This document shows, piece after piece, positions 1-8,261 of a DNA stretch of 50,782 nucleotides (position 1 is its first letter; every line of letters starts with the position of its first letter). A program made the position numbers and the translations under genes. The stretch comes from Marinobacter santoriniensis NKSG1 (GTDB lineage Bacteria; Pseudomonadota; Gammaproteobacteria; Pseudomonadales; Oleiphilaceae): positions 1 through 50,782 of the forward strand of contig NZ_APAT01000009.1 in NCBI RefSeq assembly GCF_000347775.1. Direction: 5' to 3'. The notes under the pieces were generated by a model. That model saw only the letters and a list, made by a program, of their open reading frames with translations, did no database searches and was not told the DNA's origin.

Positions 1-940
1 CCAGACCATCTGCTACCACGGCGCAGAGCAGTGACTCTATGGCCCCAAGCATCGCGATCGCAAATGCCGGACCCAGGAGTTCACTGAACAGCACAAAGCT
101 CAATGTCAGGGGTTCACCATCGGGACCTGGCAGCGACCACGGTGCCATGAACGTCGGCGGGATAGGTGGAATCCCGCTCCCTGTCTGACCGCCCACTTCC
201 CAACTGAACCGCGAGGCTATCGTCTCCACAGCACCCGCAGATCCCGGATCGCCCGTCAGCGCATTTATGCCGTAGGCCGCAACGGCCCCCACAATAAGAC
301 CAACCAGAGGTGCCGGAATCGGTGACCGCAGCCTTGGCCAGAGCAGCATCACCACCAGGGCAAATGCACCAACCCCCAGCTCCAGCGGGTTAATGGTCGG
401 CAACGAAGCCACAATCGTCGAGACATTTTCCACAAAGTGTTCGCCCAGCTTTCCGGTTTCCAGCCCAAGAAAGTCGGGAACCTGTAAGACAGCAATGACG
501 ACCGCAATCCCGGCCGTAAAGCCAAGCACCACGGGGTAAGGCACGAACTGGATCAGACGCCCCATCCGGGTGAGCCCCAAAGCCACAAGGATCATACCCG
601 CCATCATTGATGCAATGAGCAATCCGCCCAGACCATACTGCTGGACGATGGGAAACAGGATAACCACAAAAGCGGCCGTCGGGCCTGACACATTGAAACG
701 CGCACCGCCAGTCAATGCGATCAGCGCACCCGCCACGATGGCCGTGTAAAGACCGTGCTGCGGTGGCACACCTGTCGCTATGGCCAGTGCCATTGACAGG
801 GGCACGGCCACGGTACCTATGGCCAGGCCGGCCATCACATCCTTGCGCAAGTCGGCGATCCCGTATCCGTCTTTCAGGGCGGAACGCAGCCCCGTTGCGA
901 TACCCGGCAAATTGCTCAGAAACTCTCGCATGGCGATCAT
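1..940 (-). CDS. dauA: SulP-family transporter, DauA-like (3' part beyond window)
   Basis: The leftward frame from 940 encodes the N-terminal 313 residues of a SulP-family anion transporter; the STAS domain would lie beyond the window. Landmarks are VAVPLSMALAIATGVPPQ, the SGPTAAFVVILFP segment and the AMLGAIESLLCAVV segment. They resemble E. coli DauA, an aerobic C4-dicarboxylate transporter, more closely than sulfate-type SulP proteins (judged from memory of the family). Two starts are possible: ATG at 940, and ATG at 931 (MREFLSN). An AAGGGA motif lies 3 nt before the first and 12 nt before the second. The gene begins 12 nt after the pckA stop, so the two are probably co-transcribed, which fits uptake plus conversion of C4 acids. 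Substrate is inferred. Confidence 0.85.
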   Translation of the reverse strand, partial: MIAMREFLSNLPGIATGLRSALKDGYGIADLRKDVMAGLAIGTVAVPLSMALAIATGVPPQHGLYTAIVAGALIALTGGARFNVSGPTAAFVVILFPIVQQYGLGGLLIASMMAGMILVALGLTRMGRLIQFVPYPVVLGFTAGIAVVIAVLQVPDFLGLETGKLGEHFVENVSTIVASLPTINPLELGVGAFALVVMLLWPRLRSPIPAPLVGLIVGAVAAYGINALTGDPGSAGAVETIASRFSWEVGGQTGSGIPPIPPTFMAPWSLPGPDGEPLTLSFVLFSELLGPAFAIAMLGAIESLLCAVVADGL

Positions 941-952
941 TAATCCCTTTTC

Positions 953-2521
953 TTAGTCCAGTATCTGCTGACGAACCCTTGGCCCCGCCCATAAAATCTG
1001 CTCAGGAACACCATGGTGGCGGATGTTGTCATCAAATAACCGCGCCAGCCTGGTTGCCTCCTTCCAATAATTGTCGGGGTTGCGCCAGGTCTTTGCCGGG
1101 TTGAGGTACTTCGAGTCAACGCCCGGAACCTGCCTGGGAATCGTCAGATTCATGACCTCAAGTTGTTCGGTTTCAACCGAATCGAGCGAGCCATTTCGGC
1201 ACGCCTCGACGATGGCCCGGGTGACCGGAATGGGGAAACGATGACCCTCTCCATTCGGCGTTCCAGAACCGCCCGTCCATCCAGTATTGACGAGGTATAC
1301 TCGGGATCCAAATTCCGCAAGGCGTTTCATGAGCAATTCGGCGTAAATGCGGGGACGCAACGGCATGAACGGAGCACCGAAACAGGCGGAAAACGTCGGG
1401 GTTATGCCTTTCTCGCCACCCATCTCTGTTGATCCGACCCTTGCAGTGTAGCCGCTGAGAAAATGGTAAGCGGCGGCTTCCGGCGAAAGAATGGACACAG
1501 GAGGCAGCACCCCAAACACATCGCAGGTCAGGAAAATAACGGTTTTGGGCTCTCCGGCCCTGTTTTCCTGCGTTCTTTTCTCCACATGCTCCAGGGGGTA
1601 GCTGCACCGGCCATTTTCGGTCAGGGTTGTATCCGTGTAGTCAGGTTGACGGGTGACCGGATCCACGACGACATTCTCAATTAACGCACCGAAGCGAATG
1701 GCGTCCCATATGATCGGCTCGTGCTCCCGGGAAAGGTTGATGGTTTTCGCATAGCAGCCGCCCTCGATATTGAACACGGAACCCTTTGTCCAGCCGTGCT
1801 CGTCATCACCGATAAGGTGACACTGCGGATCCGCTGACAAGGTCGTTTTGCCCGTGCCGGACAGGCCAAAAAACAGGCAGGTATCCCCATCTTTTCCAAC
1901 GTTCGCAGAGCAATGCATCGGCAGTACGTTCTTTTCAGGCAGCAGATAGTTCTGTACCGAGAACATCGCCTTTTTGATTTCGCCGGCGTAGTGCAAACCC
2001 GCAACCAGCACGCGGCGGTTGGTGAGGTCGATAATCAACGCCGCGTCTGAGTGGGTGCCATCACGCTTCGAATCACAGACAAAACGCGTGCAACTGACCA
2101 GGGTCCACTGCTGGTCTTTAGTTTCTTCTTCCTCGTCCGCATCGATAAACATGTTGTGAGCAAAGAGACTTTGCCAGGCGGTGTCGGTATAAACCTTGAC
2201 CGGAACAGCGTGGTCGGGATGGGCCCCAACCGTGTGCCAAGAGCAGAAATGCTCGTCCTCTCTCAGGTAGTGATTAACCCGCTCCCACAATCTCTCGAAT
2301 CTCTCGGGATCGAAAGGCTGGTTCACCTTTCCCCAATCCACTCGAAGCTCGCTGCGATCATCCTGGACAATGAAGCGATCCGCCGTTGATCTCCCCGTTC
2401 GGTTTCCAGTGGTGACAACCAACGCCCCGTTTCGATCAAGAAAACCCTCTTCCCGGCGAATGGCCGTTTCTATCAGCTCGACGGGGCCGAGCGACATGTT
2501 CAGGAACGATGAATTGTGCAT
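953..2521 (-). CDS. pckA: Phosphoenolpyruvate carboxykinase (ATP)
   Basis: A 522-residue cytosolic PEP carboxykinase that converts oxaloacetate plus ATP to PEP, CO2 and ADP, the entry step of gluconeogenesis from C4 acids. The kinase P-loop GLSGTGKTTLSAD is at about residues 219-231. The metal/nucleotide segment DDEHGW is at 239-244, and GLHYAGEIKKAMF and FLTCDVFGVLPPVS follow. All are hallmarks of the ATP-dependent enzyme, and length is normal. The start MHNSSFLN is preceded by a CAAAGGAG-like SD. The upstream 26-55 bp hold three phased AT-rich octamers (see the 2547-2576 entry), suggesting control by the RHH regulator encoded at 3767. The downstream DauA-like gene is 12 nt away. Confidence 0.97.
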   Translation of the reverse strand: MHNSSFLNMSLGPVELIETAIRREEGFLDRNGALVVTTGNRTGRSTADRFIVQDDRSELRVDWGKVNQPFDPERFERLWERVNHYLREDEHFCSWHTVGAHPDHAVPVKVYTDTAWQSLFAHNMFIDADEEEETKDQQWTLVSCTRFVCDSKRDGTHSDAALIIDLTNRRVLVAGLHYAGEIKKAMFSVQNYLLPEKNVLPMHCSANVGKDGDTCLFFGLSGTGKTTLSADPQCHLIGDDEHGWTKGSVFNIEGGCYAKTINLSREHEPIIWDAIRFGALIENVVVDPVTRQPDYTDTTLTENGRCSYPLEHVEKRTQENRAGEPKTVIFLTCDVFGVLPPVSILSPEAAAYHFLSGYTARVGSTEMGGEKGITPTFSACFGAPFMPLRPRIYAELLMKRLAEFGSRVYLVNTGWTGGSGTPNGEGHRFPIPVTRAIVEACRNGSLDSVETEQLEVMNLTIPRQVPGVDSKYLNPAKTWRNPDNYWKEATRLARLFDDNIRHHGVPEQILWAGPRVRQQILD

Positions 2522-2546
2522 TCAACCATACTCCTTTGCCGAAACC

Positions 2547-2576
2547 AGTATAATATGATTATAATACCATTATAAT
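2547..2576. promoter_or_regulatory. Phased ATTATAAT iterons upstream of pckA
   Basis: Three octamers sit at an exact 11-bp period: AGTATAAT (2547), ATTATAAT (2558) and ATTATAAT (2569). A weaker ATTCGAAT follows at 2580. ATTATAAT is its own reverse complement. The array begins 26 bp upstream of the pckA ATG and about 85 bp upstream of the divergent small gene at 2662. The same unit and period occur upstream of the RHH gene and maeB, so I read it as an operator for that regulator. It may also contain the pckA promoter -10. Confidence 0.7.
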
Positions 2577-2661
2577 TAAATTCGAATACAGTACGTACAG
2601 ACCCAGTGGCAGAACGTAATGCGTGCGGTATCGGTCAACGGCACTGAAATAACGGTAATCC

Positions 2662-2892
2662 ATGCGAAAACACGAAATAGAAGCGCTCAGGAAGAAGGGA
2701 CTGGTGGACTCAGTGAAGATCGTCAGATCACCCGCAGATGCGAACGAATGGGTTGTGCTGTTCAAAGAGAAAGACGGGAAGAGCTTTTTCCTGATCTCCG
2801 ATAATGACCAGGTCTGCAGCTACGCAACTCTGGATGCAGCGGTCCATGCGCTGGATGCATTGGGCTTTGCACGCGCCGAAGTCCTGTTCTGA
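2662..2892 (+). CDS. Small conserved-looking protein, function unknown
   Basis: A 76-residue soluble acidic protein with no signal peptide, membrane segment or cysteine pair beyond a single Cys. It begins MRKHEIEALRKKGLVDS and contains WVVLFKEKDGKSFFLISDN followed by a C-terminal helix. The pattern suggests a small beta-sheet core with flanking helices. I have a vague memory of similar short proteins on plasmids and conjugative elements, but cannot assign a family. No strong SD precedes the ATG. It is divergent from pckA across the phased iterons and 42 nt upstream of the SpeE-like gene, so it may share control with both. Confidence 0.65.
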   Translation: MRKHEIEALRKKGLVDSVKIVRSPADANEWVVLFKEKDGKSFFLISDNDQVCSYATLDAAVHALDALGFARAEVLF

Positions 2893-2934
2893 TCAAGACT
2901 CCCCTTAATCAATCATACGTTCCGGTGAAGCCCC

Positions 2935-3744
2935 ATGTGCAATACGTACGCTGAAATGCTGGGTGTTGGCAATAAAATTTTCGAGGCTAGAGATTCTTTA
3001 GGGCCGGTCAAAGTCTTCGACAACGACTATGAGCGGTATCTCACCTTTGGCTCCATCTATGAACTAAGCTGTCAGAAAAAATCCGATCCCGGGTTTCTGA
3101 TGCATGAGCACACCCGAGCTATGATTCTGCCGCTGGTGTTCCAGGAGCCCGGAAATGCCGTCGTGCTGGGATTGGGCGGTGGCAGTCTGGTGAACTGCCT
3201 CTACCACCGGTTTCCTGAGATCACACTGGAGGCAGTGGAGCGTCGCCAGATCGTGATCGATATCGCACAGCACTATTTTGCCATTCCCAACGACCCGAGA
3301 CTGACGATCCGCTGCCAGGATGCCGAAGATTTTATGACGGGGCCAACCAGGGGAACCGTGGATCTTTTATTCTGCGATCTGTTCAATGCCAACGGCATGG
3401 ACGAGGTTCAGCGTCATCCTGCATTTCTGTCCAATTGCCACGCCATGCTGAGCGAAAAGGGCTGGGCTGCGTTCAACTATTTCAACGGCCACGCTGAGAC
3501 GGCGGAGGCGATTCAGAGCCTGGAGGAGCAGTTTGACGCCGTGTATACCTGCTATTTGTTCACAGGGAATCTAATCGTACTGGCTGCCAAACAATCACCC
3601 GATAAGGATCATGCAGGGCTGGTGGAGCGAGCCAAACGCCTGGAGAGACATTTGGGATTCCCGCTCGTCAATCATTTTCTGCGGCTTAATTCTGTGGCAC
3701 AAGAAAACCGGGCGTGGCTGAATTCGCCAGGCCCGGTTTTCTGA
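2935..3744 (+). CDS. Spermidine-synthase-like methyltransferase-fold protein
   Basis: A 269-residue protein with a Rossmann-type SAM/dcSAM-binding core like SpeE. It has VVLGLGGGSLVNCLYHRFP (binding loop), LEAVERRQIVIDIA (acidic end of beta 2), a QDAEDFM segment, and VDLLFCDLFNANGMDEVQ at the position of the catalytic Asp region. No polyamine-pocket residues can be confirmed by eye, so methyltransferase or aminopropyltransferase activity is undecided. Start is uncertain: ATG at 2935 has only a weak GTGAAG upstream, and ATG at 2956 (MLGVGNK) is an alternative. The gene ends within a strong hairpin terminator. It probably forms a short operon with the gene at 2662. Confidence 0.8.
   Translation: MCNTYAEMLGVGNKIFEARDSLGPVKVFDNDYERYLTFGSIYELSCQKKSDPGFLMHEHTRAMILPLVFQEPGNAVVLGLGGGSLVNCLYHRFPEITLEAVERRQIVIDIAQHYFAIPNDPRLTIRCQDAEDFMTGPTRGTVDLLFCDLFNANGMDEVQRHPAFLSNCHAMLSEKGWAAFNYFNGHAETAEAIQSLEEQFDAVYTCYLFTGNLIVLAAKQSPDKDHAGLVERAKRLERHLGFPLVNHFLRLNSVAQENRAWLNSPGPVF
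3702..3742 (+). terminator. Intrinsic terminator overlapping the SpeE-like stop
   Basis: The 12-bp perfect inverted repeat AGAAAACCGGGC / GCCCGGTTTTCT (3702-3713 and 3731-3742) has an inner TGGC/GCCA extension. Its right arm provides TTTT and overlaps the TGA of the SpeE-like gene. Because of the symmetric A/T tracts it could also terminate leftward transcription of the RHH gene. Confidence 0.75.
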
Positions 3745-3766
3745 TATCGACCACCAGAAAGCTGCG

Positions 3767-3961
3767 TCAGCGCTGCTTCTCAGCAGCCGTGGGCACCCGC
3801 GGTCGAGAGGTATAGTCGACACCATGCTGCTCCAGATAGTCCCGAATTAACTGCCGGACAACCTGTGACGGCGTTAAATCCTGGGCGGCACACAAATCTT
3901 CAAGGGCTTTCTTTTTGACCGGATCGATCAGAACCGTCAGTCGCGCGGTTTTTGATTCCAT
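3767..3961 (-). CDS. Ribbon-helix-helix (CopG/Arc-type) transcriptional regulator
   Basis: A 64-residue protein. Residues 5-13 (TARLTVLID) form the DNA-contacting beta strand, KKKALEDLCAAQDL the first helix, and TPSQVVRQLIRDYLEQHG the second. This is the RHH fold; dimers insert the strand into the major groove. The ATG at 3961 is chosen because an AGGT SD lies 6 nt upstream; the frame stays open to 4003 but that extension would run into the operator. Two ATTATAAT octamers 11 bp apart lie 31-49 bp upstream, and the same array precedes pckA and maeB. I infer an autoregulated repressor or activator of those genes. The effector, if any, is unknown. Confidence 0.88.
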   Translation of the reverse strand: MESKTARLTVLIDPVKKKALEDLCAAQDLTPSQVVRQLIRDYLEQHGVDYTSRPRVPTAAEKQR

Positions 3962-3991
3962 GGTAATACCTGAACCTAACCTGTTTGATTG

Positions 3992-4010
3992 ATTATAATG
4001 CAATTATAAT
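3992..4010. promoter_or_regulatory. Phased ATTATAAT iterons upstream of the RHH gene
   Basis: ATTATAAT at 3992-3999 and again at 4003-4010, an 11-bp period, 31-49 bp upstream of the RHH start. The spacing to the start codon matches that at pckA (26-55 bp) and maeB (24-64 bp). This supports autoregulation. Confidence 0.68.
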
Positions 4011-4089
4011 TGTTTAGAGATCCGGCATCCATGCTTATAGCCAGGCAAGGGCCTACACAGATCCTGCCCGGCCAGTGCCGTGAATGCTG

Positions 4090-4317
4090 TCATCCCGTGA
4101 AGTGCACAACCAGGAGCACAATGCAAACCAGCGTTGCGATAAAGGTCGAAATCAAAATAATGCCTGCGGCCACATAATGCCGAAAGCTTGCTTGTTGGCT
4201 ATCCTGCTCCAGGTTTTTACGACTTTGCACGCCAATGGCTGCGGCGAGAACGGTTTTTAGAACCCTCAGAAACGAGGTTCGATTGGACCGCTCGCCGTCA
4301 CTCTTTTCCTTCTTCAA
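4090..4317 (-). CDS. DUF2970 family small membrane protein
   Basis: A 75-residue protein with a basic N-terminus, a FLRVLKTVLAAAIGVQSRKN segment typical of DUF2970, and one C-terminal transmembrane helix (about residues 49-72, rich in Ile/Leu/Val). The only sensible start in frame is TTG at 4317. It is preceded by AGGAGG that overlaps the maeB stop codon, which implies tight co-transcription and possible translational coupling with maeB. Function of the family is unknown. Confidence 0.8.
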   Translation of the reverse strand: MKKEKSDGERSNRTSFLRVLKTVLAAAIGVQSRKNLEQDSQQASFRHYVAAGIILISTFIATLVCIVLLVVHFTG

Positions 4318-4331
4318 GGCAACCGATCCTC

Positions 4332-5576
4332 CTAAAGCGGATAGTGCGCGGGGTAAGGCAGACGCGCGACTCCGGAATCGATGGCCGCCTGGGCGACGGC
4401 AGCCGAAACCACGGTCAGCAAACGTTTGTCCAGCGCTTTGGGAATGATGTAATCCCGGCCAAAAGACAGCTCAGTCAATTGGTGAGCTTCAAGTACCTCA
4501 CGCGGAACCGGCTCTTTCGTCAACTGGCGAATAGCGTCTACCGCAGCAACTTTCATTGCTTCATTAATGCGGCGTGCACGAACATCCAGGGCGCCTCGAA
4601 AAATAAACGGGAAGCCCAGAACGTTGTTGACCTGGTTCGGATAATCGGAGCGTCCGGTCGCCATGATCAGATCGTCCCGGATAGACATGGCCAGCTCCCG
4701 GGATATTTCGGGGTCTGGATTGGAGCAGGCGAAAATGACCGGTGCGGGTGCCATTCGCTCCAGCTGCTCGGAACTCAGAAGATTGGCCCCTGACAACCCA
4801 ACGAAGACATCGGCACCCTCAATGGCATCATCCAGGGTTCTTGCGCCACCATCGTTGACAAATTCCTGCTTGAAACTGTTTACACCTTCCCGCCCGGAAT
4901 AAATCACGCCCCGGCGATCAAGCATGTAAAGATTCTCTTTTCTCGCTCCGAGCGATATCAGAAGCCGCATGCATGCAATAGCGGCGGCACCAGCTCCAAG
5001 ACACACAATTCTGGCGTCTTCCAGGCGCTTGCCCTGAATTTCCAGTGCATTGAGCATACCGGCGGCCGTGACAATCGCCGTACCATGTTGATCATCGTGA
5101 AACACCGGGATATCGCAGGATTCGACCAACTGACGCTCTATCTCAAAGCACTCTGGCGCTTTTATATCCTCAAGGTTGATACCACCAAAGGTGTCAGCAA
5201 TGCATCTGACCACATCAATAAACTGCTGCGGGTCCTTGGTATCCACCTCGATGTCCATCGCATCGATGTCAGCAAAGCGCTTGAACAATAAAGCCTTCCC
5301 TTCCATCACCGGCTTGCTTGCCAAAGGCCCAAGATCCCCCAAGCCGAGAATTGCAGAGCCATTGGTAATGACCGCAACCAAATTGCCTTTGCCCGTATAT
5401 TCGTAGGCTTTGTCCCGATCTTTGGCAATCTCGCGGACCGGCTCGGCAACACCGGGGCTATAGGCCAGAGAGAGATCCCTGGCAGTTTCAGCGGGTTTGG
5501 TCAGCCCGGTGCAAATCTTTCCCGGCCTGGGTTTTGCGTGGTATTGCAATGCTACCTGTCTGAAATCTGTGCTCAT
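4332..5576 (-). CDS. maeB: NAD(P)-dependent malic enzyme (oxaloacetate-decarboxylating), short form
   Basis: A 414-residue malic enzyme that oxidatively decarboxylates malate to pyruvate. It shows AYSPGVAEP near residue 40, GDLGPLASKPVMEGKALLFK (catalytic Lys region), the metal-binding FGGINLEDIKAPECFEIE, DDQHGTAIVTAAG, and the Rossmann motif LGAGAAAIACMRLL. It lacks the C-terminal phosphotransacetylase-like domain of the approximately 760-residue MaeB form. The start MSTDFRQ has a GGAAAGAG SD. Four phased ATTATAAC/T octamers lie 24-64 bp upstream. Co-presence with pckA and a dicarboxylate carrier suggests joint control of C4-acid decarboxylation. Cofactor preference cannot be read. Confidence 0.95.
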   Translation of the reverse strand: MSTDFRQVALQYHAKPRPGKICTGLTKPAETARDLSLAYSPGVAEPVREIAKDRDKAYEYTGKGNLVAVITNGSAILGLGDLGPLASKPVMEGKALLFKRFADIDAMDIEVDTKDPQQFIDVVRCIADTFGGINLEDIKAPECFEIERQLVESCDIPVFHDDQHGTAIVTAAGMLNALEIQGKRLEDARIVCLGAGAAAIACMRLLISLGARKENLYMLDRRGVIYSGREGVNSFKQEFVNDGGARTLDDAIEGADVFVGLSGANLLSSEQLERMAPAPVIFACSNPDPEISRELAMSIRDDLIMATGRSDYPNQVNNVLGFPFIFRGALDVRARRINEAMKVAAVDAIRQLTKEPVPREVLEAHQLTELSFGRDYIIPKALDKRLLTVVSAAVAQAAIDSGVARLPYPAHYPL

Positions 5577-5599
5577 CGAGACTTACTCTTTCCGGAGGT

Positions 5600-5640
5600 A
5601 TTATAACACCATTATAACAATATTATAACACCATTATAAT
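5600..5640. promoter_or_regulatory. Four phased ATTATAAC/T iterons upstream of maeB
   Basis: Octamers at 5600 (ATTATAAC), 5611 (ATTATAAC), 5622 (ATTATAAC) and 5633 (ATTATAAT) are exactly 11 bp apart; a partial ATTA follows at 5644. The array lies 24-64 bp upstream of the maeB ATG. It is the largest of the three arrays in the window, each of which precedes a gene in or near the RHH locus. Confidence 0.72.
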
Positions 5641-5879
5641 TTTATTACATCAAAGCACGATAATGCTGCAGAGTATCAGCTTGAGTCCCGGTTAATTTTC
5701 ATCCCGGGGGAGCTGGCAGGGCTCAGCCTACAGTGTAGGACTCTAAACCGGAGACATTTTGGCCATGGTGTTCTGACTCCCCCGCGTAATGGGCTTGCAT
5801 TTCATTACAATCAAACTGTAATCGATTCAGGCATTCGTCCTGCGCCGTTATGACGATATTCCGAAGGAGATGACTCTTA

Positions 5880-5981
5880 GTGACTGTTTATCCGCAGAAG
5901 GAAGGAGCTTGTTGCCTTCGCTGCCCTTACCAGGCTGGCGCCGACAACCTTCAGAACACAGCACACAACAAGAAGAAATAA
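5880..5981 (+). CDS. Possible 33-residue cysteine-containing micropeptide
   Basis: A GTG-started frame of 33 residues beginning MTVYPQKEGACCLRCPYQAG. It has three Cys within five positions (CCLRC) and a basic tail ending NKKK. AAGGAG lies 10 nt upstream, a slightly long spacing. A plausible promoter is TTGCAT-N18-TAATCG near 5808-5837, beside the inverted repeat ATTACA/TGTAAT. It sits between maeB and arsJ, convergent to arsJ. A metal- or arsenic-binding role is only a guess. An alternative ATG frame at 5870 has the SD abutting the start and no recognisable product. Confidence 0.3.
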   Translation: MTVYPQKEGACCLRCPYQAGADNLQNTAHNKKK

Positions 5982-6016
5982 CGATCGCCAGCCCTGCCCG
6001 GACAGGCAACCATCCA

Positions 6017-7210
6017 TCAGGCGGTAACCGGCGTTTTCTCCGGCAACATCATTGAAAGCAGCGACGCGGTAGCCACCAGTCCGGCGGATATCCACAGGCA
6101 GGCTTCCAGCCCGTAAGCCTGGTAGACCCAGCCGGACAGGATGGTGCCCAGCAACCGGCCGGCTGCATTGGACATGTAGTAGAAACCCACATCCAGCGAT
6201 ACACCATCACCCCGGGCATAGCTGACGATCAGGTAGCTGTGCAGTGAGGAGTTGATGGCGAACAGCACCCCGAACAGCAGCAAGCCACCCACAACCACTG
6301 TCTGTGCTGGCCAGCCCGCCATCAGGGCGCCGGCTATGCCGGCCGGAATCAGTGCCAGCGCCGCCGCCCAGAACACCGCACCGGATTTGCCATTGGAATG
6401 GCCGGTAATCTTCGGGGCGATGGTCTGGATAAATCCGTAGCCAATCACCCAGATAGCCAAGAAACCGCCCACCTTCCAGAAGTCCCAGCCAAACGCTGTG
6501 TAAAGGTAGACGGGCAAGGCCACCACAAACCACACATCCCGGGCACCAAACAGAAACAGGCGGGCGGCCGAGAGCACATTGATGGCCCGGCTTTTGGAAA
6601 GAATCTCGCTGAACTTTGGCTTTGCCTTGCTCTTGCCCAGATCCTGGCCCAGCAGGAACAGGCTGGCCAGCCAGACCAGTGCCAAAGCCGCGGCCATGAT
6701 CACCACAGCGCCCTGAAAACCGGATGCCATCAGCAACACACCGCCGAGGAAAAAGCCCACACCCTTGAGCGTATTCTTCGAGCCGGTGAGAATCGCCACC
6801 CATTTGTAAAGGGTGCCCTGCTGCTCGTCCGGCACCAGCAACTTGATACCGCTCTTGGCGGACATCTTGTTGAGATCCTTGGCAATACCGGACAGCGCCT
6901 GGGCCGCCATTACCCAGGGCACCGTGAGCATGGCAGCCGGTACCGCGAGCATTCCCAGCGCGACAATCTGCAGGAACAGCCCGATGTTCATGGTGCGGTT
7001 CAGGCCCATGCGGGCCCCCAGGTAGCCGCCCACCAAATTGGTCACCACTCCGAAGAACTCGTAGAAGATGAACAACAGGGCGATTTCCAGGGGCGAATAG
7101 CCCAGCTCGTGGAAGTGCAACACCACCAGCATCCGCAGGGCCCCATCCGTCAGGGTGAAGGCCCAGTAGTTGCCGGTGATGACCAGGTACTGTCGGATAG
7201 CGGCAGTCAT
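6017..7210 (-). CDS. arsJ: ArsJ organoarsenical efflux MFS permease
   Basis: A 397-residue, roughly 12-TM major facilitator of the ArsJ type. It begins MTAAIRQYLVITGNYWAFTL and contains TDGALRMLVVLHFHELGYSP, an NKMSAKSGIKLL loop and a C-terminal LDVGFYYMSNAAGRLLGT. ArsJ exports 1-arseno-3-phosphoglycerate, which hydrolyses outside the cell to arsenate. Together with the adjacent GAPDH it forms an arsenate-specific resistance route. The ATG follows the GAPDH stop by 1 nt, so translation is likely coupled. Identity is secure from both sequence and context. Confidence 0.95.
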   Translation of the reverse strand: MTAAIRQYLVITGNYWAFTLTDGALRMLVVLHFHELGYSPLEIALLFIFYEFFGVVTNLVGGYLGARMGLNRTMNIGLFLQIVALGMLAVPAAMLTVPWVMAAQALSGIAKDLNKMSAKSGIKLLVPDEQQGTLYKWVAILTGSKNTLKGVGFFLGGVLLMASGFQGAVVIMAAALALVWLASLFLLGQDLGKSKAKPKFSEILSKSRAINVLSAARLFLFGARDVWFVVALPVYLYTAFGWDFWKVGGFLAIWVIGYGFIQTIAPKITGHSNGKSGAVFWAAALALIPAGIAGALMAGWPAQTVVVGGLLLFGVLFAINSSLHSYLIVSYARGDGVSLDVGFYYMSNAAGRLLGTILSGWVYQAYGLEACLWISAGLVATASLLSMMLPEKTPVTA

Positions 7211-7211
7211 A

Positions 7212-8216
7212 TCAGGCAGAGCCTACCTTACGTGCCAGCTCGACGGTACGGTTGGCGTAACCCCACTCGTTGTCATACCATGCGTAGATTTTCACCTGGG
7301 TACCGTTGACTACTAGGGTGGACAGGGCATCGACGATGGAGGAACGCGGATCTGTCTTGTAGTCGATGGACACCAGTGGGCGGTCTTCGTAGCCCAGGAT
7401 GTCTTTCAGTTCCCCCTCGGCCGCCTCTTTGAGCAGTTTGTTGACCGTCTCACGATCCGTTGCCTTCTCCACTTCAAAGACACAGTCGGTCAGTGACGCA
7501 TTGGTCAGAGGAATACGCACGGCATGGCCGTCGAGCCGCCCCTTGAGCTCAGGGAAGATCTCGATGATCGCAGTCGCCGAGCCAGTGCTGGTGGGGATCA
7601 GCGAGCTGCCGCAGGCCCGGGCCCGGCGCAGATCCTTGTGGGGGGCGTCCAGAATGGTCTGAGTATTGGTCAGGCTGTGGATGGTGGTGATGGAGCCGTG
7701 CTTGATGCCCAGCTTCTCGTGGATCACCTTCACTACCGGCGCCAGACAGTTGGTGGTGCAGGAGGCAGCGGTCACAATACGGTCGTTGGCCGGATCGAAA
7801 ATACCATCGTTCACCCCGACCACAATGTTCTTGGCTCCGGCTTCCTTGACCGGGGCAGTAACCACCACGTGCTTCACGCCCTGGTCCAGATAACCTTGCA
7901 GAACTTCCACGGTCTTCATCTTGCCACTGGCTTCGATCACCAGATCGCAACCGTACCAATCGGTTTCCGCAATGGTCTTGTTTCGGGTGACACGAAGCCG
8001 CTGGCCCCCGATCACCATATCCTTGCCGTCCGCATCGGCCTCATGGGCCCAGCATCCGTGCACGCTGTCAAAGTTCAGCAGGTGTGCCAGGGTTGCCGCA
8101 TCGGCACCCGGATCGTTGATGGCAACAAACTCCAACTCCGGCCACTCCCAGGCCGCACGCAGGGCGAGGCGACCGATCCGGCCGAATCCGTTAATACCTA
8201 CCTTGATCTTGCTCAT
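7212..8216 (-). CDS. ArsJ-associated glyceraldehyde-3-phosphate dehydrogenase
   Basis: A 334-residue GAPDH. The N-terminal NAD site is [18 protein letters not shown], the catalytic Cys is in [18 protein letters not shown], and [16 protein letters not shown] closes the fold. In ars operons this enzyme uses arsenate in place of phosphate and makes 1-arseno-3-phosphoglycerate for ArsJ. It starts 45 nt after the ArsC-ArsR fusion, with a perfect AAGGAG SD, and overlaps the ArsJ gene region closely. A purely glycolytic role is unlikely given the context. Confidence 0.93.
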   Translation of the reverse strand: MSKIKVGINGFGRIGRLALRAAWEWPELEFVAINDPGADAATLAHLLNFDSVHGCWAHEADADGKDMVIGGQRLRVTRNKTIAETDWYGCDLVIEASGKMKTVEVLQGYLDQGVKHVVVTAPVKEAGAKNIVVGVNDGIFDPANDRIVTAASCTTNCLAPVVKVIHEKLGIKHGSITTIHSLTNTQTILDAPHKDLRRARACGSSLIPTSTGSATAIIEIFPELKGRLDGHAVRIPLTNASLTDCVFEVEKATDRETVNKLLKEAAEGELKDILGYEDRPLVSIDYKTDPRSSIVDALSTLVVNGTQVKIYAWYDNEWGYANRTVELARKVGSA

Positions 8217-8261
8217 GATGAACTCCTTGAAAAACCTTCAATCCGGTGAAGAACCTTGCAT

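Noticed and set aside
390..992. 200-residue leftward frame over the transporter and the pckA end
   Set aside because: It is an out-of-phase frame of the SulP gene, rich in Arg and Gly with no motif; the SulP frame carries the conserved residues.
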